A DNA stretch of 64,000 bases from positions 1 through 64,000 of the forward strand of contig NZ_JONP01000023.1 in the NCBI RefSeq assembly GCF_000711725.1, in the 5' to 3' direction. Numbering within the stretch: position 1 is the first letter of the stretch; each line of letters opens with the position of its first letter. Both the position numbers and the translations under genes were made by a program. Below, piece by piece: positions 26,213 through 34,621 of this stretch. The notes below the pieces were generated by a model, which saw only the letters and a program-made list of their open reading frames with translations, was not told where the DNA came from and searched no databases. The stretch is from Roseomonas aerilata DSM 19363. Its GTDB lineage: Bacteria; Pseudomonadota; Alphaproteobacteria; Acetobacterales; Acetobacteraceae.

Positions 26213-27084
26213 GCGGCGAACTCCAACGTCATCTCCGCTGCCAGGAAGCCATCCTTGTCAGCGGCCCAAACGTGCATGCCGCCCCCTTCCGTTGCGGCGC
26301 CACGAAGGGTCATGTGGTCACCCACGAACATCGGTCGCGCGAGCCGGGCGCTGAAGCATTTCAGAGGATCTGGCGCTCGCCTTAGAGCGGCATCCACCAT
26401 CAGGTGCATCGTCAGGCCCCCGTTCTGCACCACTCCCGGGTAGCCCTCGACGCCACGGGCATAGTCGGCGTCGTAATGGATCCGGTGCGCGTTCCAGGTG
26501 ATGGCGCCGTAGCGAAACACCTGCACGGGGTCGATGGGCACGATGTCTGTCCAGACCGCGTCGGTGGGCGCTCGCACGGGCGGATTGGTCGCGCTGGAGG
26601 CGCCAGGCCGCACGGCCTCACGGTACAGCGCGTCGAACTCTTCCACAGCGATCACCTCACCACGCGCTTCCACCGTCCGGCGCATTGTCAGCAACACCAT
26701 CTCGCCAGTCCGCCCCGTTTTGGGAGTGATGGCGGCCACCTCAGTCCGCCGCGACACCATGTCGCCCACGCGCAGCGTGCCAGGAGTGCGAACCCGCCGC
26801 CCGGCACCCATGCGACGCGGTAGCGGGATGGGCGGCAGAAACTCCCCGGCCCGCGCATGCCCATCTGGACCGATGGCCGACTGGCGTGGAATGTCAGCGA
26901 AGAACAGCCCAAACCAGTGCGGTGGCAGCGCATCGCCGGGCGCGACCTTATTGGGATCGCTGTCGAAGGTCGCGGCGATCCGGCGTACCGCCGACAAGGT
27001 GATCTCTTCCTCATCCACGCGGCTCCGGCCGATCCAGGTGGACAGTTCCGGCATGCTGACCGCGATTGCTTCGGCAGCGCTCAT
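26209..27084 (-). CDS. Hotdog-fold hydratase, itaconyl-/mesaconyl-C4-CoA hydratase-like
   Basis: A 291-aa double-hotdog protein of the FAS1-like/MaoC type. The N-terminal half has DSDPNKVAPGDALPPHWFGLFF; the C-terminal half carries the hydratase signature ITWNAHRIHYDADYA with catalytic His and Asp, followed by GYPGVVQNGGLTMHL. It overlaps its neighbours on both sides by ATGA. Mesaconyl-C4-CoA and itaconyl-CoA hydratases have exactly this build; the product would be citramalyl-CoA for the CitE-like lyase two genes on. The C5 acid used (itaconate, mesaconate or citraconate) is not decided by sequence. Confidence 0.85.
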   Translation of the reverse strand: MSAAEAIAVSMPELSTWIGRSRVDEEEITLSAVRRIAATFDSDPNKVAPGDALPPHWFGLFFADIPRQSAIGPDGHARAGEFLPPIPLPRRMGAGRRVRTPGTLRVGDMVSRRTEVAAITPKTGRTGEMVLLTMRRTVEARGEVIAVEEFDALYREAVRPGASSATNPPVRAPTDAVWTDIVPIDPVQVFRYGAITWNAHRIHYDADYARGVEGYPGVVQNGGLTMHLMVDAALRRAPDPLKCFSARLARPMFVGDHMTLRGAATEGGGMHVWAADKDGFLAAEMTLEFAA

Positions 27085-28067
27085 TGAACGGCGATCTCCA
27101 ACCGGCGAATAAGCGCCGCCCAGCGCTCACCACGCTGGCGCAGGAAGGCCGAAGCCTCCGCCGGCGTGTTCGGCGCCGCCGGATCGGCGCCCACGCGAAG
27201 AAAGCCGGCACGAACGGTGTCGCTGACGAGGGCGTCATTCAGTGCTGTGCTCAGGCGCACCACGATATTGGCTGGAGTGCGGGCGGGCAAGCCAAGTGCA
27301 AAGGCATTCACGGCCTCGAAGCCCGGCAAGGTCTCGGCCACTGTCGGCACGTCCGGCCACTGCGGGTTACGTGCGGCACCAGTCACAGCTAAAGCTCGGA
27401 TATTGGGGTCAGCTTTGACTGGCTCCGCCTCCGGCAGGCCCAGGCAGCGCGCCTTCACGCGACCGGCCAAGAGGTCAGTCATTCCTTGGGTACTCTGACG
27501 ATAAGGCACGTGGATCATCCGTAGTCCGCCTGCCTGCTCCAACAGCATCTCCATGGAAAGATGTGTTGTCGCACCGATGCCTGAGGACGCATAGGGCACG
27601 CTGTCTGGATGTACCCGCACGTAATCGATGAATTCAGCCAGCGTCCGCACCGGCAGCGACGCGTGAGTTAGTATGACATTCTGTGCAGTGCAGAATAGCC
27701 CGAGAGGCATGAGGTCGTGCTGCCAGTCGTAGCCGGGGTTGCGGTACAGCGCCGCGTTGACGCCACCCAGCGTTCCCGTTGATCCACTGAGAATTGTATA
27801 ACCATCGGCGGGTGCACGTGAGACCAGTTCTGCCGCGATGTCGCCCGCCGCTCCCAGACGGTTATCCGGCAGGACCACTTGGCCTAGGTGCTGCGCCATA
27901 CCATCGCCGATCAGGCGGGATACGATATCTGTCTGCCCCCCGCCTCCGTAGGGAATGACAAGCCGGATTGGTCGGTCGGGGTAAGCCGCTTGGGCAACGC
28001 CGGACGCGGTCATAGCTGTCGCAACAACAAGGGCTGTCCGACGCCCAACAAGGGCTGCCGAGGTCAT
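27081..28067 (-). CDS. Bug/TctC-type receptor heading the C5-dicarboxylate operon
   Basis: A 328-aa periplasmic receptor with signal GRRTALVVATAMTASGVAQA (cleavage before AYP). The ligand loop is IRLVIPYGGGGQTDIVSR, followed by VVLPDNRLGAAGD, where Asp replaces the usual Glu of the VENR motif, and APADGYTILSG. It is the first gene of the ATGA-linked operon and is divergent from the IclR gene at 28169 over a 101-base gap. The natural ligand would be the C5 acid processed by the downstream enzymes. Confidence 0.92.
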   Translation of the reverse strand: MTSAALVGRRTALVVATAMTASGVAQAAYPDRPIRLVIPYGGGGQTDIVSRLIGDGMAQHLGQVVLPDNRLGAAGDIAAELVSRAPADGYTILSGSTGTLGGVNAALYRNPGYDWQHDLMPLGLFCTAQNVILTHASLPVRTLAEFIDYVRVHPDSVPYASSGIGATTHLSMEMLLEQAGGLRMIHVPYRQSTQGMTDLLAGRVKARCLGLPEAEPVKADPNIRALAVTGAARNPQWPDVPTVAETLPGFEAVNAFALGLPARTPANIVVRLSTALNDALVSDTVRAGFLRVGADPAAPNTPAEASAFLRQRGERWAALIRRLEIAVQ

Positions 28068-28142
28068 AGGCCGGGTTCCTCTCTGCCTGCGCTCATGGAC
28101 GCGCTTGCGACCACTCTAACCCTTCGGATAGCCTCGCGGCGC

Positions 28143-28156
28143 TTCACAGATGTGAA
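28143..28156. promoter_or_regulatory. Candidate IclR operator TTCACAGATGTGAA
   Basis: A perfect inverted repeat with six-base arms and a two-base centre lies 12 bases before the GTG start of the IclR gene, in the divergent promoter shared with the receptor operon. It is not a CRP site (wrong half-site order). Autoregulation by the adjacent IclR protein is the simplest reading. Confidence 0.5.
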
Positions 28157-28168
28157 CTTGGAGGGCAG

Positions 28169-29011
28169 GTGGCGGCGGACGGAATTACGGCAGTGAAGTC
28201 AGCCCGCCGCACTATTGAGACGCTGGAGCTCTTCGCCGAAACGCATCGCTCAGCGAGCGTAAGCGAGGTAGCGGCATATCTTGACGCACCGATGTCCAGC
28301 ACCTCAGTTCTGCTCGCTGGATTGGCACGGCTTGGCTACCTCGAACAGGACCCGGTGGACCGCCGGTATCGCCCGACGCTCAGGGTCATGTTGCTTGGCG
28401 CTTGGCTACAGGATCGCCTATTCGGAGAAAGCAGCCTACTCCGCCTTGCAGAAGGCTTGCGTACAACGACTGGTATGACTGTGCTGATTGGTGTGCAGCG
28501 AGGAGCTTCGGTCCAATACATTCTCACGCTACGCCGCTCCGTATCCGAAGGTGGTGGTCACATGAGGGCTGGAATGCTGCGCCCGATGACCAGGGCGGCT
28601 GTGGGCAAGGCCCTGCTGTTCGGCATGACAGACCAGGAAGTGGGTCGCATCCTGCGGCGCGCGAACGCCGAGGAGAAGGACGCTTCCAACCGGATACCGA
28701 CATCGCGCTTCCTTACCAATTTGCGTGCCGAGCGCGCCGCCGGTTGGGCAGAGAGCAGTGGCGCCGTACGCCCTGGCCTGTCGGTCATCGCCGTACCGCT
28801 GCCCTTGTTGGCAGGGCAGCCGCCGCTCGCAATCGGTTTGGGTGGAGAACAGCCAGATATCGAAGCCGGGAAGAACATTCTGGTGAATGCTTTAAAGAAG
28901 GCTTGCAAGACATTGGCGCAGGAGAGCGCAACGGCAGCGCATGCACCAACCGGAGGAGTGGGCGAACAGCGCGCTCAACGACATAGACAACCTAATAAGA
29001 CCGGCTGTTGA
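28169..29011 (+). CDS. IclR-family transcriptional regulator
   Basis: A 280-aa regulator starting at GTG 28169 with GGAGG close upstream. The winged helix spans about 10-70 (SARRTIETLELFAETHRSASVSEVAAYLDAPMSSTSVLLAGLARLGYLE); the effector domain follows, with MTRAAVGKALLFGM and SVIAVPLPLLAGQPPLAIGLGG. The last 30 residues are low-complexity and poorly conserved. It is divergent from the itaconate-like operon and its probable controller, in place of the LysR regulator reported for the Pseudomonas itaconate cluster. Confidence 0.9.
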   Translation: MAADGITAVKSARRTIETLELFAETHRSASVSEVAAYLDAPMSSTSVLLAGLARLGYLEQDPVDRRYRPTLRVMLLGAWLQDRLFGESSLLRLAEGLRTTTGMTVLIGVQRGASVQYILTLRRSVSEGGGHMRAGMLRPMTRAAVGKALLFGMTDQEVGRILRRANAEEKDASNRIPTSRFLTNLRAERAAGWAESSGAVRPGLSVIAVPLPLLAGQPPLAIGLGGEQPDIEAGKNILVNALKKACKTLAQESATAAHAPTGGVGEQRAQRHRQPNKTGC

Positions 29012-29059
29012 GCGTTCTAGGGTCAGGACTCTCGACTGCATGACTGAGGGTGTGGCAGG

Positions 29060-29145
29060 GGCATGATGCCAGATCCGGAAGGCATTGGTGCGCGCGCCGG
29101 TATTCGCCGGCCGTTCTCAGGTGCCGGTCAACCACCTCATCGTCG
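29060..29145 (-). pseudogene. IS6-family transposase C-terminal scrap
   Basis: On the minus strand a short segment reads RHLRTAGEYRRARTNAFRIWHH across one shift, matching RHLMAAGEYRRARTKTFQIWQQ at the end of the transposase at 60-771. Nothing of the rest of that gene remains. It marks an older IS6 insertion next to the IclR gene. Confidence 0.6.
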
Positions 29146-29394
29146 CGCGCCTGATCGACCGCTCCGACTTGCTCGACGGGCTCAGCCAAGCCGAGAGTGG
29201 GGGCGAGTGGGCGGAGCGTACCTTCGGCCGAGCCGATGAGGTGCGTCGGCCCGAGCCGGGGAGCCGGAGGTCAGCCTTGCCAAAGTCCAGGGACTTTCGA
29301 TGAGAACCGGCTTTGGAGGGGCACCAGTGCTGCCCCGGTTCGCTCTCCTGCGTGGTAGTTTCAGGCCTCTCCCGCCTCCCTCCGCGTCAAGCTC
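29146..29394. other. No recognisable gene
   Basis: About 250 bases between the IS6 scrap and the dinB stump. Open frames here show no domain. It probably held the promoter region of dinB. Confidence 0.4.
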
Positions 29395-29568
29395 GTGACC
29401 CCCGCCCGCAAGATCATCCACGTCGACATGGACGCCTGCTACGCGTCGGTCGAGCAGCGGGACGACCCGTCGCTCGCGGGCAAGCCGCTGGCAGTCGGTG
29501 GCTCGCGAGAGCGCGGGGTCGTAGCCGCCGCCAGCTACGAAGCACGCACCTTCGGGGGGTTTTGTTAG
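29395..29568 (+). pseudogene. dinB: DNA polymerase IV (DinB) N-terminal stump
   Basis: From GTG 29395 the frame reads [31 protein letters not shown] and [14 protein letters not shown], the catalytic palm start of Y-family polymerase IV with the first active-site Asp. After codon 54 it runs into the left terminal repeat of the IS6-like element at 29558 and stops at TAG 29566. The remaining roughly 300 residues are missing from the window, including on the far side of the IS, so the insertion was accompanied by a deletion. The usual Phe of VDMDAF is Cys here. Confidence 0.85.
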
Positions 29569-30084
29569 CGCTCGCGCCAGAACTGCCGTCACTCGTTGGC
29601 TGACGCTGTCATTCTATCCTGCCACGAGAATGGCAAGGGCGCTTTGCGTACGACGCAGATGAAGCACGCGACGGCGACTGGCGGAAACATGCTGGTTGTG
29701 ACGGACTTGAGGGCGGAGGTGATTGCGGAGTTCGTCGTAGCTGCGACAGAAGCGCTCGGCTGAGGTGAAGCTCTTGAACCCGCTCATACATCGGATGCGG
29801 CCTTTGATGCCCCGGTGGTCCTGCTCAAGCCCGTTGTTCCTGTAAGCACTAGTGCGGTGAGTGACCCGCTTGCCAAGCATCGAGCGGATCGCCCGTGGGT
29901 ACGAGCCATGCCCGTCTGTGGTGACCTTCTCGGGGACGATGCCTGTCGCCGAGTTGGCCGAGCGGAAGAACGCCTGCGCGGCCGCCATGTCGCGGTGCTC
30001 GCTGAGCATGGTGTCGACCAGGTCACCGTTCCTATCCATCGCCCGATACAAGTAGCACCAGCGTCCACGGACCTTCAGGTATGT

Positions 30085-31545
30085 TTTCTCTATCCCGGCC
30101 TCGCGGGTCAAGGCGCTTCTATTTCATTTTAACAACTCCTCTCATCTTCGATGCCGCCCTGATATCTGCTGTGCGCGGTCCGTCCTCATTGCCCTACTGT
30201 TGCTGCGGCGTGGTCCCAGAGGTGACAGTCTTCTCTACGTGCTCAGCGCGATCGGCCGGCACAGGATGGGGTCGGTCAGGTGGTCCGGAGCGATTTCATC
30301 AGCGGTCTCTCACCGAGGTGGGACCAAACGTAGCTGCGCTCTCGAACCAGCCCGTCCCTCGCGGGACCCGCCACGGTGTGGCAGGGCAGCCGGGCCACCG
30401 CTCAGGCAGCCTCGGCCTGCTTCGTCCAGCGGAAGGGCTCGCCCGACCGCCACATCGCGTGCATCGTCACGGCCAGCCGGCGTGCCGGGGCCACTTTGGC
30501 GCGCCGTGCGCCTCGTGCCTTGGCCAGGCGCATGGCCCAGGCCTTCAGGGCTGACCAGCGGCCGCGTGTCATCATCGCGTTCGCGGCCACATAGAGCAGC
30601 CTTCGCATGCCCCGGTCGCCCATCTTGCTAATCCGTCCGCTGATGTTGAGCTCGCCGGAACTGTACTGTCGGGGCGTGAGGCCGAAGTGAGCTCCAACCG
30701 TTCGTGACTGCTGAAAGCGTGCTGGGTCATCAACGCAGGCCTTGAATGACAGCGCGGTATGCGCCCCCACGCCCGGGATCGTCATCAGCAGGCGGCACAC
30801 GGGATCATGCTGGGCCGTGGCGATGATCTGCCGGTCAAGAGCAAGGATCTGGCGCATGATTGTGGCGCGCGCCTCCAGCAGGGGGCGGATGATAAGGTGC
30901 AAGGCATCCGACCCACCGATCCGCTCCAGGACGTCCTCGGCAAAGCGGCTCCCGCGGGTTGGGAAGTGGATCCCCTCGAGGCGCAGCAGGCCACGGACCG
31001 TGTTCTCCAGGGCAACCCTCTGGCTATGCAGTGTCCCACGGGCTGTCAGCAGTATGCCCCGGCGCTGGCTTTCCTGCGACTTGATCCAGACCTCGCGATA
31101 GCTTCTCACGCGCATGAGCTCGGCTATGCCGCGGGCATCATTGCGGTCGTTCTTGTTTCGAAAGCCCGCCTGCAGGGCCGCCGCCGCATGTCGTGCATCG
31201 ATACACACGGCAGAGCGCCCAAGCCTGCGCAGTTCCAGGCAGAGCCAGGACGATGTTCCTCCGGACTCCAGACCAATGCGCTCGCAGCCCAGTTCATTCT
31301 CCCCGAGAAAGCGGCTGATCACCTCCGGGTCGGTGGCCAGCTTGGCCTCCCTGACCACCCGTCCATCACCGTCCACTACGCAGAGCGCGGTCTGCTTCAG
31401 AGACACGTCCAGTCTACAAAAGAGCATGGCACCGTCCTCCAGAGCTGGGGCATGAAGCTGGCAGGCTGCTACCAGCCCTCCCAAACCAGGCATCCCGCTC
31501 CGCCCGAACAAGGGGCGGCGGCTACGCCGGGCCGGGATACCCCAT
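30085..31545 (-). mobile_element. IS110/IS1111-family insertion sequence
   Basis: The borders are set by the interrupted transposase: left flank ends ATGT at 30084, right flank starts CTCG at 31546, giving about 1.46 kb. Short subterminal inverted repeats TATCCCGGCC (30091-30100) and GGCCGGGATA (31530-31539) are visible, as in the IS1111 subgroup. There is no flanking duplication, as expected for this family. It carries one transposase on the minus strand. Confidence 0.85.
30402..31427 (-). CDS. IS110-family DEDD transposase
   Basis: A 341-aa protein. The RuvC-like DEDD domain is N-terminal: D7 in MLFCRLDVSLKQTAL, Glu in GLESGGTSSWL, and the pair in KNDRNDARGIAELMRV. The C-terminal transposase_20 part holds TIPGVGAHTALSF and HFGLTPRQYSSGE with the candidate Ser. 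ATG at 31427 was chosen because it gives the standard family start; the upstream frame belongs to the right end and the host IS. The frame is unbroken and the protein looks complete. A non-coding stretch of about 300 bases after the gene up to 30085 agrees with the long end regions of IS1111-type elements. Confidence 0.9.
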   Translation of the reverse strand: MLFCRLDVSLKQTALCVVDGDGRVVREAKLATDPEVISRFLGENELGCERIGLESGGTSSWLCLELRRLGRSAVCIDARHAAAALQAGFRNKNDRNDARGIAELMRVRSYREVWIKSQESQRRGILLTARGTLHSQRVALENTVRGLLRLEGIHFPTRGSRFAEDVLERIGGSDALHLIIRPLLEARATIMRQILALDRQIIATAQHDPVCRLLMTIPGVGAHTALSFKACVDDPARFQQSRTVGAHFGLTPRQYSSGELNISGRISKMGDRGMRRLLYVAANAMMTRGRWSALKAWAMRLAKARGARRAKVAPARRLAVTMHAMWRSGEPFRWTKQAEAA

Positions 31546-31998
31546 CTCGTCCACGTGCCAGAAGCGACGCCCGGGGCCGTTCTTCCCGTGTCGGCGCTGC
31601 CGCAGTTCACCCACGAGAACCGGCGCGAGCTTGGCCTCCCAGTCCCGCGCCGCCTCATGGCTAAACACAACGTCACGGAGGAGGAACATCTCCGCGAGGT
31701 CCCGAAGGTTGAGGCGGTAGCGGAGGCGCCACAGAACCACGAGGGCAATCACGTCGCTCGGGTAGTGGGCCCGGTTCAGCACCCCCGAACTGCGCTCGTT
31801 AGACCCTCGGCCGCAGGCGCGGCACCGGAAGCGCCGGTAGCCCTGGGCCGTACAGTCCGGCCGCTCAGTCACCTCAGCCGAACCGCAGCCCACGCACTCC
31901 ATTTCGGGCTCCTAGCCGCCCATCAACCCGTCAGGAGCCTACCCAAAACTGCCCCGCTTGCCGATCCGGGCACCCCTGGCGCGAGAGCTGACAGAACC

Positions 31999-32229
31999 CT
32001 CTCTAGCAGCCTCGAAGCCCAAGCCATCGTTCGGGCAGTCGCCGGCCTTGGCGCGACACTCCGCATGACGACCACTGCAGAGGGTATCGAGACCGAGGAG
32101 CAACTCACCGCCCTGCGAGCGATGAGGTTTGACGAAGTCCAGGGCTACCTCTTTAGCAGGCCGGTTCCGGCAGGGCAGATCGCCGTGGCGATCAGCGCGT
32201 GCCGAAGGCGGATCGCCGCGGCCGTGTAG
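31999..32229 (+). pseudogene. EAL-domain c-di-GMP phosphodiesterase, C-terminal stump
   Basis: Starting directly at the IS6-like right end, the frame reads SSLEAQAIVRAVAGLG, MTTTAEGIETEEQLTAL and DEVQGYLFSRPVPA, the last 75 residues of an EAL domain, including the TTAEGIET and QGYLFSRP motifs. The catalytic front of the domain and any start codon are gone. Together with the dinB stump on the other side this shows that host sequence was lost around the IS. Confidence 0.85.
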
Positions 32230-32262
32230 GCCGGAACGCGTGTCCACGGCAGTGATGGAAGG

Positions 32263-32849
32263 TCAATGGCTGCTTACGCCCAGGGCCTCGTCCGGCTGAC
32301 CGGTGTCGCACGCTGGGTGCCGCTGGGGCCGTGCGTCGGGTCCGGAAAGCAGAACGGATACACGATCAGCCAGGAGGAGCGTGCTCACCGGCTTGCGGAG
32401 GAGCGAGAGGGATCCTGAGACAGCGCCGCTGACCGCGAGCTCGGCCGCGTCCATCGCTAATCGCTAAGCCCGTCAGCAGGATCGCGGGCAGGCCGGGATG
32501 GCGCCGCTGCGCCTCGCGGATGAGGGCAAGGCCATCGATCCCGTGCATCGAGAGGTCGGTCACGAGGAGGTCGACCGCCTCGCCGGCGTCAAGAAGGGCG
32601 AGGGCGGTCGCGCTGCTCTCGGCGGTGAGGAGCGAGAACCCCGCCCCCTCCAGCCCCTCGGCCGTGATCTCCCGCGCGAGAGCCTCGTCGTCCACCAGCA
32701 GGATGCGGCCTCGCCGATCTGTCGGCCTCCAATGGGAGGTGACGTCATCAGGGGCAGCGGTTGGGCCGTCGGCGACAGGAAACCAGAGCGAGACGGCCGT
32801 TCCGCGCCCGACCCCGCTCTCGATGTGGAAAGCACCGCCGCTCGACTGC
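32263..32849 (-). pseudogene. Hybrid histidine kinase remnant (ATPase end plus receiver), truncated and frameshifted
   Basis: The 5' side begins at the IS5 end (32850) inside the HATPase domain: SSGGAFHIESGVGRGTAVSLWFPV. A receiver domain follows with RILLVDDEALAREI, the phosphorylatable Asp in VDLLVTDLSMHG and ILLTG. After ILLTGLA the frame is lost because TAGCGAT is present twice in tandem (minus strand, about 32456-32469). Deleting one copy restores MDAAELAVSG and SLLRKPVS, with the conserved receiver Lys. The gene was thus broken twice, by IS5 insertion and by a seven-base duplication. Confidence 0.8.
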
Positions 32850-33945
32850 GTTGCACGGACCAGCTTGCAAGCGCAGTGAGGCGCGGGGGCATCCGGGATC
32901 ATGGGACGCGGACATACTCCGGGCGTCCAAGCTCAAGCATGCGGTTCAACACACCTACAGCGATGGTCACCTCAGTCGCACGGCGCCCGCTGGTGCGCGA
33001 ACGCAGCGCGCCGCCGATGACGCGCTTTAACCTACTGATGTCCGCTTCGACGAGAGCGCGCCAGTTGTAGCCAGACACCTTCTGCCAGGCCACGCGTCCG
33101 CGCTCGGCGATGGTCCGGAGGTGCTCGTCGCGCCGGGTTGGCGCCGTCCCGGCCGTGGCGCTCGGTACGGCACCGGACCGGGGTGGCACGATCACCGCAG
33201 CATCGGGATGTCGTGCAGCGACCTCACCATAGACGCCATCCTGGTCGTAGGCGCCGTCGGCGGTGAACGAGGCGATTGGGTCTGCGACCTGGTCGAGCAA
33301 GGGGCCAACCTGCGAGGCGTCGTCGACGTCGTGCGCCGTCAGGGTGGACGCGACGATCCGCCCGGTGTCGGCGTCCACCCCGATGTGCAACTTGCGCCAT
33401 GACCGGCGTGCCCTGCTCCCGTGCTTCTCGACGAGCCACTCGCCCGAGCCACATAGCCGCAGCCCCGTGCTGTCCACCAGCAGGTGTATGGGGCGCGTGC
33501 CAGCACGAGCCTGCGGCACCTTCAGCGTCTCGCCCCTGCGGCTGAGGGTGCTGTGGTCCGGCACGGCCAGATCCAGCCCGAGCAGGGCGATGATCGAGCC
33601 AATCAGGCCTTCGGTCTGACGCAAGGCAAGCCGAAACACGGCCAGAAGCGTCAGGGCCGTGGAGAGAGCCAGCTCCGAATAGCGGGGTTGGCCGCCCCGC
33701 GTGGTCCGGGGCTCACCCTTCCAGGCCGCGACTGCCGCCTCCGTGAACCACACGATCAGACTGCCGCGCCCGCGCAGGGCCGCATCGTACTCCGCCCAGT
33801 TCGTTGCCCGGAACCGCTGCTTAGGAATATGGTGACCACGGTCGGCATTGGCCTTGTACCGCAAGCTGCGCTCTCCTGGAGGATGACGAGCCGCCGACCC
33901 CTCGGGAACCTAACCTAGCCAGACCGCCAGACCGATCCGTGCACC
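32850..33945 (-). mobile_element. IS5-family insertion sequence, complete copy
   Basis: The left end GTTGCACGGACC (from 32850) is mirrored by the right end GATCCGTGCACC (to about 33945), and related ends close the partial copies at 46310 and 54102. The element is about 1.1 kb, contains one transposase and has truncated the histidine-kinase gene on its left. Exact end bases are uncertain by a few positions. Confidence 0.75.
32899..33864 (-). CDS. IS5-family DDE transposase
   Basis: A 321-aa transposase with MRYKANADRGHHIPKQ, NWAEYDAALRGRGSLIVWF, then the DDE core: LLVDSTGLRLCG (first Asp), SFTADGAYDQDGVYG (second Asp), and RLKRVIGGALRSRT near the end with the Glu expected in the preceding helix. 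The start codon is TTG at 33864 with AGGAG eight bases before; a TTG start is also seen in the partial copy at 54010, while the copy at 46235 has ATG. The frame is intact, so this may be the active source of the IS5 fragments in this window. Confidence 0.9.
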   Translation of the reverse strand: MRYKANADRGHHIPKQRFRATNWAEYDAALRGRGSLIVWFTEAAVAAWKGEPRTTRGGQPRYSELALSTALTLLAVFRLALRQTEGLIGSIIALLGLDLAVPDHSTLSRRGETLKVPQARAGTRPIHLLVDSTGLRLCGSGEWLVEKHGSRARRSWRKLHIGVDADTGRIVASTLTAHDVDDASQVGPLLDQVADPIASFTADGAYDQDGVYGEVAARHPDAAVIVPPRSGAVPSATAGTAPTRRDEHLRTIAERGRVAWQKVSGYNWRALVEADISRLKRVIGGALRSRTSGRRATEVTIAVGVLNRMLELGRPEYVRVP

Positions 33946-34019
33946 ACAGTGGGTCGTCGGGGCACCCCAGCCCCATCCCACCCCGCTCTGGCCTCAGGTC
34001 CGATCCATGCACCACGGCC

Positions 34020-34125
34020 CTAGAAGGTAACCAACTGGGCTGAGTACGACGCCGGCCTGCACGCCTGCGGCAGTCTCACCGTGTGGTTCACGGCAGAGGC
34101 GATCCAGGGTTGGCGAGCCCGGGAC
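34020..34125 (+). pseudogene. IS5-family transposase N-terminal fragment
   Basis: On the plus strand, VTNWAEYDAGLHACGSL and TVWFTAEAIQGWRAR match residues about 20-50 of the IS5-family transposase at 32899. The segment breaks off at about 34125, where a different IS remnant begins. The orientation is opposite to that of the complete copy. Confidence 0.75.
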
Positions 34126-34574
34126 CGTGCATCGCTGGTTCCTGCGTCTCTCGCGCTCGGGCACCTTCGAGCACCTGGCGCACACGCTGACAGTGGCCGA
34201 CCGCGAGCGCGTGGGCCGGGAGGCCTCGGCGCCATCTCGCCCGCCTTCCTCCACGACAGCCGCGGCGGTGCGGCTCTCCTGGCCATGTCGCGCCGTCCCT
34301 GGCCGTTCTCGCCCGCTGCTTTGCCGATCGCCCCTATGCCGGTCCGCATGTCGCCCGAGTCTCGCCCGTCGTCGTCACCCTCATCGGCAGCACACCCGGC
34401 CAGAAGGGCTTCGCCGTGCAACCCAGGCGCTGGGTGGTGGAGAGATCCTGCGCCTGGTTCGGCCGCTGCCGACGCCTCGCCCGCGACCACGAGGCCACTA
34501 TCAGCTCCGCCGTCGCCTTCTTCACCCTCGCCGCCGCCATGATCCTCGTTCGGCGACCGGCTCAGCCGTTATGA
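34126..34574 (+). pseudogene. IS5-superfamily (IS427/IS1031-like) transposase remnant
   Basis: The fragment begins HRWFLRLSRSGTFEHLAHTL and ADRERVGREAS, then jumps (internal deletion and frame changes) to GGAALLAMSRRPWPF, CFADRPYAGPHVARVSPVVV, TPGQKGFAVQPRRWVVERS and RDHEATISSAVAFFTLAAAM, ending at TGA 34572. These are recognisable central and C-terminal blocks of that family, with the first Asp region lost. It is inactive. Confidence 0.72.
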
Positions 34575-34621
34575 AGCGGCCTCTCGGCGGAACTCAACAG
34601 CAACAGCACCCATCGGGACCG

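Larger units (their letters stand above)
29614..31902 (-). pseudogene. IS6-like transposase split by IS110 insertion
   Basis: The N-terminal half (ATG 31902 to about 31546) reads MECVGCGSAEV, with the CxxC zinc knuckle, and stops being homologous just after WHVDE, the first catalytic Asp. The C-terminal half (30084 down to 29614) resumes with TYLKVRGRWCYLYRAMDR and contains TTDGHGSYPRAI (second Asp) and LEQDHRGIKG (Glu). Joining 30084 to 31546 restores WHVDETYLKVRG without loss, so the IS110 inserted cleanly and the gene was intact before. It is close to the working-looking copy at 48679 but not identical. Confidence 0.88.
29558..31998 (-). mobile_element. IS6-like element interrupted by an IS110-family element
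   Basis: The outer ends are GGTTTTGTTAGCGCTCGCGCCAG at the left, inverted at the right (CTGGCGCGAGAGCTGACAGAACC, ending 31998). Removing the inner IS110 (30085-31545) leaves about 980 bases, matching the 975-base copy at 48623-49597. No target duplication is visible: the left flank is dinB and the right flank is an EAL-domain gene. The element therefore marks a deletion or rearrangement joint. Confidence 0.82.
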
